From: Phyto melanocephala
Lineage: Eukaryota > Arthropoda > Insecta > Diptera > Rhinophoridae
Assembly: GCA_941918925.1 (NCBI GenBank)
Contig: OW799233.1
Coordinates: 70,194,578 to 70,258,577, forward strand
DNA length: 64,000 nucleotides
Direction: 5' to 3'
The first letter of the stretch is position 1. The number at the start of each line of letters is the position of its first letter. A model generated the notes under the pieces. The model worked only from the letters and a program-made list of their open reading frames with translations. It had not been told where the DNA came from and ran no database searches. Below are positions 1-8,406 of this stretch, in pieces. The translations under genes and the position numbers were made by a program.

Positions 1-429
1 GTACCTCATAATTGTACCCTTTTTTTATGGGCGTGGCCCCGCCCACTTTTTTAATCACAAAATTATAAAGTCACGACAGCTTAACATGTGTGCAAAGTTT
101 CAGAAAAATCGGTCCAGTGCAAGTACCTCAAAATTAAAATTTTTTTAGGGGCGTGGCCCCGCCCACTTTTTTTATCACGAAATTATTTAGTCATGACAGC
201 TCGATATGTGTGCAAAGTTTCAGAAAAATCGGTCAAGTGCAAGTAGCTAAAACTGATAACTAATTTTTTATGGGCGTGGCCCCGCCCACTTTTTTTTATC
301 CATAAACACTCCCCGGTATGTGTACAACAACTTACCAAAGTTTGAGCCCGATCGGTTTTGCAGTTTCAGAGTCTATAGCTAACACACACACACACACACA
401 CAGAGTTTCACTTTTATATATATAGATAT
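1..429 (+). repeat. Right part of a GC-rich ~122-bp tandem-repeat element
   Basis: Three units starting near 30, 149 and 271 share the core GGGCGTGGCCCCGCCCAC, followed by TCACGAAATTAT, GTGTGCAAAGTTTCAGAAAAATC and similar blocks. The last unit runs into a terminal section (ACACTCCC-GGTATGTGTACAACAA, then an AC microsatellite at about 381-402, then GTTTCACTTTTATATATATAGAT). The same terminal section ends the two fuller copies at 19371-20290 and 20291-21390, so this is the right end of the same element, cut by the window edge. It does not code for protein. Confidence 0.8.
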
Positions 430-678
430 CAAATAAATGAAATCAAATGTATTCAATACAGGCATACATATGTATATATCTCCCATTTAATGGAACAATG
501 TTATGAACGTTTTTTTGTTTTATTTTTGTTATGTATTTATATTATTTTTAATATTTTATTTTAAATAAATTTAACAAAATACTTTAAAAAATTTTGATGT
601 ATTTTTTTTTTTGATTTTTAAAGAGGTGTCCCTTAAAACAAAAAAATCCCCTTTTTCGTTCGTTTTCTTTTACTTATT

Positions 679-1054
679 ATACCCTTCACACAGTGAAAAA
701 GGGTATATATAGGTTTGTCATTCCGTGTGAAATTTCTACAATTTTCATTTCCGATCCCATAAAGTATATATTTTCTGAAAGCTTATGAATAGGGGAATCG
801 ATTTAGCTCTATCAGTCTGTCCTTGTGTATGTTGAAATCAACATTTTGAAGCCCTCTGACATCGCCTGGACCCGAAATTAAAATATCAGAAATATTCGGG
901 AATAGATCGGTATTGAAAATCAGAAACTTTGGTACATAAACAAGGGAGATATGAGCAAAAAACCACAACCACCTCGTTTTTTCACAACAACAACATACAA
1001 CACATATGTACATAAAAACGTGGTATACTGGTTAGAGTGAACGTGGAAGCGAAT
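679..1054 (+). mobile_element. Partial mini-me/DINE-1-like repeat
   Basis: It starts ATACCCTTCACACAGTGAAA, which folds with the following AAAGGGTAT into a hairpin. It then carries the block CCGATCCCATAAAGTATATA seen in all other copies of the family here (22407-24405, 25369-25567, 44050-44477, 47312-48066, 56159-56913). The right half, with its T-rich tract and second hairpin, is missing; similarity stops near the GTATACTGGTTAGAG block. The match to dipteran mini-me/DINE-1 elements rests on the CCGACCCCATAAAGTATAT core and GTCY repeats, from family knowledge rather than a search. Confidence 0.65.
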
Positions 1055-1209
1055 TTTTGTTGAAACATACAATACACTCGTGTTTTTTTATTTTTCTTGC
1101 ATTTCTTATTTGTTTTTGTATTTTCAATTAAAAACTTGCTTGTACTTGCCGAGTACAGGCAAATCTGTACTCAAATATGAGCAATTTTCTTCCTCTTAAC
1201 CCGACCTTA

Positions 1210-1410
1210 ATAAGGGTGCCCCAATGCACTAGTCAGCAGTGTGCTGTTCTGCTAGTTTGGGGGTTGCGGGTTCGATTCCCGCCGGAGACTCTGGACTTGT
1301 CTGCTTCCTTTCTATTCTATTCTTACTTTTCTATTCAGGTATCACAAAGGGATCAATATAATGGACTCAAGTGAGCTGCACAACAGCTGCCTGTTCTACC
1401 TAACCTAACC
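1210..1410 (+). mobile_element. tRNA-derived SINE with TAACC-type tail
   Basis: A RNA polymerase III-type B box (GGTTCGATTCC, 1269-1279) lies about 40 bp after an A-box-like TAGTCAGCAGTG (1230-1241). The 3' end is a short CTAACC tandem tail. The unit is flanked by 13-bp direct repeats TAACCCGACCTTA at 1197-1209 and 1411-1423, as expected for target duplications made by LINE machinery. Length is about 200 bp. There is no good acceptor stem and the sequence after the T arm does not pair back, so it is a SINE and not a working tRNA gene. The source tRNA is not clear. Confidence 0.75.
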
Positions 1411-1452
1411 TAACCCGACCTTACCCCTTTTATCTATAAACATAAGATATGA

Positions 1453-1478
1453 GCAAGTCTCTTGCGCAAGAGACTTGC
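1453..1478. repeat. Perfect 26-bp palindrome
   Basis: The half-site GCAAGTCTCTTGC is followed directly by its reverse complement, with no spacer. It lies just after the SINE. It could be a binding site or chance; no gene adjoins it. Confidence 0.8.
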
Positions 1479-1623
1479 CTAATCTGAAAAGAGTGTAAGA
1501 ATGAGTATGGTGCTTTTTTTTTTACCACCTTAAGGAGGAAAGAATAAGATACTAAAACGAAAAACGTTTCACTTCCAAATTATCCCTATTCTTAAAGAAA
1601 CTTTTTTTTGTAAAAGTTAATAG

Positions 1624-2140
1624 CCTTTTTACACTGATCGACATCTTGTAGGAACGCATGGAATATGTTGAAAATATGAAACTTGAACTTACACTTGCAA
1701 CATCTAACATCTTGCATTAATAAAATTTTAATAATATTGTTAAACTGCTGCTGTTCCCATAAAAAATTAATATAAAATGAAAGAAAATACTAATAATTGT
1801 ATGAATTGTAGATTTGCGAAAACAAAATCAATTATATGGACGACATTATGCAATTTAAAATTCTTTAACTTTTTATTTAAAATAACTGATTTATAAAATA
1901 TAGAGAAAAATTCATTTAGGTACGTATGAAGGCATTTTGAATTACAAATATGTGTGCACATGAATATATACATACATACACACATATAATAAAATTTTGA
2001 CAATGTTTGCGTTTGCGTTTTTGTTTTTATTAAGCTTCGTTTTCTAGTGATGACACCAAAACAATCGAAAGATGTTGAGAGGAATACAATGAGATAGGAA
2101 CATCTTTAAAAGATGTAAAAACATGTTGACACACAAACCT
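1624..2140. mobile_element. Left part of a TIR element split by the LTR retrotransposon
   Basis: CCTTTTTACACTGATC at 1624 is the reverse complement of GATCAGTGTAAAAAGG, which ends at 14760 on the far side of the LTR element. With the LTR element removed the unit would be about 590 bp. The motif AACATCTT/AAGATGTT and close variants recur near both ends (about 1645, 1700, 2070, 2100, 14700, 14732), like subterminal transposase-binding repeats. No coding remnant is visible and no clear target duplication was found, so the superfamily is unknown. Confidence 0.55.
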
Positions 2141-5100
2141 TGTAATGTGAGGTTTAAACTCTCTATTCAATCAGATGCAACATTCTTGTTTTGTTTTAAA
2201 TACACCGAACCATTTTTTTGTTATCATATTTTCAAACCATAAATTCCCCTAAACTCTGATTTACCTTCTATAATTATATGCATTTGCCTTTAAAATTTTA
2301 ATACTTCACTTTCATGCAAAGTAAAACGGGAAAAAATAAAAGCATAATAAAAACAACATTTTTCTACAAATTGGTAATGATAGAAACTACTTGGTAGATA
2401 ATAATTCTATGTAAAAATATTTGGTTTCTCCACTTAGATATTGGAAATAAAATCAGTTTTGTACGCTTGAAACTCTATCAGTATCATTTTAAAGCTAACT
2501 AATAAATTATAAAGAAAAAGAAAATCTGTTGTGTCATAATGGGTTAATTTCGTGGTACAAGTAGTACATTTATATAAATTGCAATTTTAAAGTTACACAC
2601 TTCTACAACTAGCAAAAAAAAATCCTGTAGCTGATATAAACTTTATAGTTAATCATTACTTATATTTAACATTCAGGTAACTCTGACTAATCAGCTGTGT
2701 AATTTTCGCACAGTTAGCATTTCAACTGTCAAACTCTTCACACAAGAAAGGGAAATTCTCTCTTTTTTTTCAAACCTGGTATCATACGCGCGCACCGGCA
2801 TAAGCAAATATAAAGACAAATATATAGAAAGAACTAGAAGAAAAACTTCCAATAACGGGATAATGATACTTAAACAAATTTGCCAAAATCAGGCGATTAT
2901 TAATTTTGACTCGCCAACGTGTGATTTGATTTTTATTCTGTCTTTTGCCCGAACAAGTCGTACTTAACATGATTGCCTAAACACTGAATTTTTATTGAAG
3001 AATCAACCGTATCTGGTCAGGAAAGTTTCATTGTGGGTCTCACGTAAAATATCAATAGATTTTTCATCGTTGCTTTTGGAAAAAAATAAGTATTTTAAAA
3101 TTTCAAATACACTGAGACAGGAACACTTCAGCCGCCCAAAAGCTCTATCCAGCTCACGTGCCTGCTGTGTCGTTATAAAGGTTATACAAACAGGCGGAAA
3201 TTAATCAGGCCGTCCATAACTTCTACCAGAAACGTTAGTACCAGCAGTTGGAATTCTATTTGTTGGCGATACCATACGAGAAGAGTAAAGGCATAAGCAG
3301 ACAATTTAAAAATTCTATGACAAATCTAAAGAAACTTCTAAGTAAGAAGGGTGGGCAACAGCAAATACTTGGGTTAACGGCGTCCATTTAAAACAAAAAA
3401 AAAAAAAACAGAAAAAAAAAAACTTCCACAAAAATCTTTATCAGAGAATAAGGCATTGTTTCTTTTAGTGTCCCCAAAACCTGTACATTTTGATCGGTAA
3501 AATTACTCGATAAAAATAACAGAAAAAAAAAAACAAAAAAATTATTCTTTAAATCTCGGTTTAGAATGGTATGCTTAAAACCTCAATAAGTCAGTATTTA
3601 CATATTTATTTCGGTTTTATAAACGAGTGAAAAGGTTTTATAAACGATAAACTTGGAACTGCCGGATAGCCAAAAATACTTGGACCTAAGAGCAATCTCA
3701 TATCCTACTGCATTTTGAAGGCCTTCAACGTTGCAGGTGAGTAAAAATAATTTTTATTCTGGTGTCCTTGATTTATGTAACATTATGACAGTGAAATTTA
3801 TTATGTTTAAATAAATTACTCAATTAAGTCGCTAATAGCCTTTCATTGAGTAAATCTACAAATGCAACCAAAACAAAAAAATCTTATTTATTTGAATTAC
3901 ACCCTCATAATGTTACAAATACGTTCCATTTTCTTTATTTGAATTATTTTCATTTCTATCAACATTGTTTTGATCGCCGTTTTACCAAATGCATTCACTC
4001 TCATAGATATGTAAAGCCATATACTACATATATACACAGATACATACTTATGTACGTACCTATAGCGTTGACATTATTAAAATTCTTATGTGAACCAAAA
4101 TTTTAATATTTCGCTTGATTAAAAAAAAAACAACCAAACCAAATACAAATTATAATCCATATCTCAATTTTGATCAAATAAATAGTACTTAACTTTAATT
4201 TTTATTAACTTTATTTGCAATAAACAAAACGATGGTAAAACCAAAACAATGTTGATAGTTTATAAAACCGAAACACAATTAAGCTGTATGACAATTAATA
4301 TCTATGTAAATACCAAACAACAAAAACAAACCAAAGATGAAAAGAATACGATTACAAACACTTATGCATCAAACTAGCCAGATCATTAATAACCCCGCTT
4401 AAACACATTCAGGTGTGAAAGAGATAACTATATGCGTTATCATCGTTTAATATACTCGTTGAAAGAAAAATTTTATCAAAACAAAAGAAAAAGTTTTGTT
4501 CGTTTAATTTCATCGCTAATGCATAAATTCTGACAAAGAAATTTGTAAATGTACTACACTGAATGTACCACATCAAATACGTTTTTAACCCTTGTAGATG
4601 CACCGAAACAGCTTGATTGCATGTCAATCAAATTTATTAATGAATAAATTTTTTTTAAGTACTTAACAACTACACGTTCTTAAATTTTATACTTTAATAT
4701 AAAATAATTGTAATTTCATATTGAAAGTTTTACGTTATGCTACAATAATATAAATTGAAGAAATTTTAATTGAATTGTTATGGAGTAATAACATAAGCTC
4801 TATGTACTTTATAATCTAGAATGTCCTTATAAATTATATTATTGATACACGTCAAACAAAAATCATGATTACATAGGTGTTAGAATTATTATAAGAATAT
4901 ATCTGTGGAGAAATAAAACAGAAGAAAACTAAATTTAAATTAAATTGAAATTTGAATCGAATGAATTTTATGAAAGTAAATAAAGAAAAATTGTATTAAT
5001 ATGTCCGAATAATTATAATTGAGTTTTCCTTGGTGATAAATGTGAGGAGATAACTGTTTAGGGGTTCTTTTAATATTTATTCCTGCCGCCAGAACCTAGG

Positions 5101-5443
5101 AAGGGTGGGTATCGAGGCAGAAGGAGGTACATCTACCAACCTCCTCGTTTAGAAAGTGTGAATAGACTTAACAATTGCAATATCATGGATCACGTAAATT
5201 TCATATCATACCATAGCCCAATTAGTTAGTTTGTGTATTAAATGACAGTTATCCTTATTTATGAATTAGTGGCTTTAAGGACTCTTTAATTTTAAAATTT
5301 TGTAATGGAATGTCAGTGAGAAAGATCAACGAACCACCCCAGCCGCTAGATGCTAGTCGAAACATAAGACGAGTCCTGTCTGATCTCCCTCTCACTAGAG
5401 CGAACGGTATTCATAGCACATACATATAGCAAATAGCATTACA
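2141..5443 (+). repeat. 5' LTR of the RING-Gag retrotransposon (3303 bp)
   Basis: It starts TGTAATGTGAGG and ends ATAGCATTACA and is repeated at 11380-14680. Most insect Ty3/gypsy LTRs are a few hundred bases, so 3.3 kb is exceptional. It is AT-rich, and short ORFs within it (for example near 2782 and 3846) have no recognisable domains. A duplicated TATA-like block (3613-3647) and a strong splice-donor-like CAGGTGAGT (3734-3742) are the only signal-like features I can point to. Confidence 0.93.
3613..3647 (+). promoter_or_regulatory. Candidate LTR promoter: duplicated TATA-like block
   Basis: The 14-mer GGTTTTATAAACGA occurs twice (3613-3626 and 3634-3647), giving two TATAAA boxes 21 bp apart. 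A splice-donor-like CAGGTGAGTAA follows about 90 bp downstream. The arrangement fits a start of transcription inside the LTR, but no start site can be fixed from sequence alone. The 3' LTR carries the same block. Confidence 0.35.
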
Positions 5444-5451
5444 TAAATTTT

Positions 5452-5469
5452 TGGCGCCCAACGTGGGGC
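5452..5469 (+). other. Primer binding site, tRNA-Lys
   Basis: TGGCGCCCAACGTGGGGC starts 8 bp after the 5' LTR. It is complementary to the 3' 18 nt of tRNA-Lys(CUU), ending in CCA, a pairing known from other retroelements that prime with tRNA-Lys1,2. This fixes the LTR boundary and the direction of the element. Confidence 0.9.
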
Positions 5470-6163
5470 CCACGATTTATGATCAAATCAATAATTATTA
5501 TTACACCATTAAATACTCGTATCATAAAGAAATCTTTGTGATTGAGGTAATTTACTCTGTGGGCTCTAATATAACCAATAACTGTTTACACAAACTTTCT
5601 TTAATTTAAATTATTTTATTTTAATTGTAAATATTTTTTTTCGTTATTTTTGAATTTTAAATTTTCAAGTAGAGTGCGCGGAATAACTTTCAGATCTTAA
5701 CCGGAGCTCGACTACTTGTCGACATTGGCACGAGTAGATTTCGACCGTTTTGCACTCTGAACTTTCTTTCTGACGCTATTTGGATATTAAAACCAAAAAT
5801 AGTATAATATTTGATGATTGTGTATTGTATGTTAGGTTGCTTAATTTTGATGGAACACAAATTGGTGCTCCCCATAGCGCGGTTTGTCCTCAAAAAAAAT
5901 TAGTAATTCTGGCAAAAAAATTACTATCTTGAAATATTGTACATCACAATCCATAGTCAATTTTCGATGTGGCCATAATATTTGCAATTTTTAAGTCCTT
6001 TGGTTATTTATCTCTTTCTCATTTATCATCATATAGGAAGCTCGTTAAGTATAGGCATTCGTCTTATAAAAAAAAAAAAAAAAAAAAAATAAATAAATTT
6101 AGCAAATACCATTATATAAGAAAAAATTTTACAAACAATTCCCTTATATTCGAATTATTCAAG
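5470..6163 (+). other. Untranslated leader between primer site and gag
   Basis: About 690 bp of AT-rich leader. It holds an acceptor-like TAACTTTCAG near 5692 and an A run of about 22 near 6068-6089. The gag frame is open upstream from 5969, but the first ATG in good context (AAGATGG) is at 6164, so the upstream part is probably untranslated. A packaging signal would be expected here but cannot be recognised. Confidence 0.55.
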
Positions 6164-7783
6164 ATGGTTGTCACAAACAGCAATGAAAATATTCCATCTA
6201 GTCTCGAAGGCGCAATTGGACTCGCTTGTTCAGTTTGCGAATTAAGTCTATCTAACGCAACAGAAACATTGCAAACATTATGCAAACACACCTTTCACAA
6301 GGATTGCATTCTAAGTTGGTTAGAAACCTCAACGGAGTGTCCAAATTGTAGGAGATTGTGTCATAAACGGGATCTTAGGCCCGTAAGTGACAATGTTGGT
6401 AAAGGAGCAATGACAATTCAATCTGCTAGTAGTAAAGGTGTTGTAAATCGACCAGTTACTCGTAGTTATAATGCAAAATCTATAATTTCAAGTCAAAATG
6501 TAGAAAATATCAGAAAAGCGGTAGTAGCCCATTCAGACCAAAATGTAGCACCACTTAATTCAAATCGTAACCAATCCCCGGAAATAAATTTTGATCATAT
6601 TCAGTTTTCAAATACTTCTAATAATCACAATTCGTCGCATAATTCTAATAAAAGGCCTCTGAGAAGACCTCGCAAGGTTAATAGAAATCGCAATAGGCAT
6701 GTAGAAAATGCACAAATTTCGCAAATGGTTGAGTCTGCAGTTGCTAGAGCGTTAGCAAATATTAATCTTAATAGTTCGGCTCCTCGGCCACAACAACCAG
6801 CAGGTGCAAATTGTGCTCAACCAAATGGTTCACAGAATTTAAATTTTCCACTCAATTTGAATTCAACTCCACCTCTAAATAGTTCTTTTGCAAATCCCTT
6901 AAATTTAAGTCCCGACAAAGTTACTAATATAATTCAGAGCTGGAACGTTTGTTTTGATGGTTCTTCCTCCGGGTTGCGGTGTGAAGAATTTATCTACCGT
7001 ATTCGTTGCCTAACGAATGAAACTTTTAATAATAATTTTGAACTTGTGTGTCGAAACTTAAACAGTTTGCTAACGGGTAAAGCCAGAGAATGGTTTTGGC
7101 GTTATCGTAAGCAGGTAGAAGTTATAACCTGGGAATCATTTTGTGCGGCATTACGTTATAACTATAAGGACAGCAGAAACCAGTTTGAATTACGAGAGGA
7201 ATTACGTAATAGAAAACAAAAGCCGTCTGAGTCGTTTGAATCTTTTTATGAGTCCATATTAGAAATTGTAGACAAAATAGGAGCATATCGAATTGATGAC
7301 GATGAACTCATTGATATCATGAAACATAATTTGCGTCCTGAAATTCGTCATGAATTGCTATATGTGCCAATTCGTTCAGTAGCACATCTACGCAAACTAT
7401 GTCAAATGCGAGAAAACCTATTTCACGATGAATCCTTTAGGCGATATCAGTGCCCTAAAACAAATGTCAATTTTTATAACAACAGACGCGTAGCTGCTCT
7501 AGAATGGAATGAAGATGCAGATCAGTCAATTCACCCGGAAGTCGATCAAGAAGAAACCAAAACTACTTCAGTTAATGCTCTTACCAAGTCCGAAAAGGTT
7601 GTTACCTGTTGGAATTGCGAAGAGAAAGGACACTGTTGGGACATGTGTCTAAAGGAACGCAAAATTTTTTGTTATGGGTGTGGCAGAAGAAACGTCTATA
7701 AGCCACAGTGTGCTCATTGTTTAAAATTCTCGGAAAACTTCCCAAAGGGGGCATCCCGGAATATCAGAATGTCCCCAACATAG
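6164..7783 (+). CDS. gag: Gag polyprotein with N-terminal RING-H2 finger
   Basis: This encodes 539 residues from the ATG at 6164 (AAGATGG context); an in-frame ATG at 5969 would add 65 lysine-rich residues and is less likely. Residues 22-62 form a complete RING-H2 (C3H2C3) finger: C22-x2-C25-x14-C40-x-H42-x2-H45-x2-C48-x10-C59-x2-C62, with Trp52 and Pro60 at the usual E2-contact positions. Then come an Asn-rich linker with a basic patch (about 150-180), and a capsid-like region of retrotransposon-gag type with the GKAREWFWRYR segment. Near the C terminus are a CCHC knuckle (C-x2-C-x4-H-x4-C) and a second, knuckle-like C-x2-C cluster with Val in place of His. RING-H2 domains usually bind E2 enzymes and transfer ubiquitin; a RING in front of Gag is not a standard Ty3/gypsy feature that I know. 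The frame is uninterrupted. Capsid formation is expected from the family; ligase activity is inference. Confidence 0.9.
   Translation: MVVTNSNENIPSSLEGAIGLACSVCELSLSNATETLQTLCKHTFHKDCILSWLETSTECPNCRRLCHKRDLRPVSDNVGKGAMTIQSASSKGVVNRPVTRSYNAKSIISSQNVENIRKAVVAHSDQNVAPLNSNRNQSPEINFDHIQFSNTSNNHNSSHNSNKRPLRRPRKVNRNRNRHVENAQISQMVESAVARALANINLNSSAPRPQQPAGANCAQPNGSQNLNFPLNLNSTPPLNSSFANPLNLSPDKVTNIIQSWNVCFDGSSSGLRCEEFIYRIRCLTNETFNNNFELVCRNLNSLLTGKAREWFWRYRKQVEVITWESFCAALRYNYKDSRNQFELREELRNRKQKPSESFESFYESILEIVDKIGAYRIDDDELIDIMKHNLRPEIRHELLYVPIRSVAHLRKLCQMRENLFHDESFRRYQCPKTNVNFYNNRRVAALEWNEDADQSIHPEVDQEETKTTSVNALTKSEKVVTCWNCEEKGHCWDMCLKERKIFCYGCGRRNVYKPQCAHCLKFSENFPKGASRNIRMSPT
7720..7726 (+). promoter_or_regulatory. 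Candidate -1 ribosomal frameshift site (T TTA AAA)
   Basis: The heptamer TTTAAAA sits in the overlap of gag and pol, with gag codons read as TTA AAA. It therefore has the canonical X XXY YYZ phase, and a one-base backward slip enters the pol frame as TTT AAA. The pol frame has no ATG in the overlap. A GC-rich stretch (CCCAAAGGGGGCATCCCGG, from about 7742) lies some 15 nt downstream and might form structure. Confidence 0.65.
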
Positions 7784-8406
7784 ACAATTGTCATAGTAAG
7801 TTAGGCGGTAATCGGACTGTCTACGAATATTTAGATAATGATAAAAATTACACAGATAGCAAAAAAGACTACCAGCTTTACAAGATAGAGCACAAACCGA
7901 GAAATTTTATCAATGTTACACATAAAGAGACCAACCAAACATCGTCAAGAGGGCTTGAAGAATCTAAATCCAATATCAATGAAGAATCGAAAGTAGAATC
8001 TTACCATAACATCAAGAAAATGTGCGAAAATATAGAAGATACAAAGGAAACTATGAATTACGCTAAAATTCAGCCATATCACGTAAGACTCAAAAATTAT
8101 ATAAAATCTCGAGAAAAATTGTTTAACGATTCTAGATTGAATACGGAAGTAAGAAAAAAATATCGTCGCTCTACTGTGCGACTACGTAATCATTATAAAA
8201 AAATTTTAAAAACAAAACAGCTTTTTATTTCCTCAATACTTAGTAACGAAACAGATGGAAGATTTTACGCCCGAGTGAATATCCTAAATAGAAGTGAGTT
8301 AGGTTTGCTTGATACGGGGGCTAACATTAGTTGCATAGGAAAAGATTTTGCTAGTGAGGATTTTTCAAAGTTACCTGGCTTTAAAAGTATTAAGTCTACA
8401 GTTTAA
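7727..8406 (+). CDS. pol: 5' part of pol: spacer and aspartic protease, ended by a stop codon
   Basis: This is the pol frame from the frameshift site onward: a charged, Lys-rich spacer of about 170 residues, then a retropepsin active site in GLLDTGANISCIG, with the catalytic Asp codon at 8311-8313. A TAA at 8404-8406 closes the frame about 31 codons after the active site. The same frame continues at once with the rest of the protease and RT. Because the LTRs are nearly identical, the stop is either a recent loss in this copy or was present in the RNA that founded it. Deliberate readthrough is possible but nothing supports it. Confidence 0.8.

Noticed and set aside
1211..1300. Possible functional tRNA gene
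   Set aside because: A B box and partial A box are present, but there is no acceptor stem or anticodon arm, and the unit is flanked by target duplications and has a tail, so it is a SINE.
2782..4627. Small ORFs inside the LTR, identical in both LTRs, as accessory genes
   Set aside because: Their identity follows from LTR identity. They are short, on both strands, and show no recognisable domain.
5969..6163. Upstream in-frame start of Gag
   Set aside because: The added segment is low-complexity and Lys-rich from an A run, and the ATG at 6164 has the better context and lies closer to the RING.
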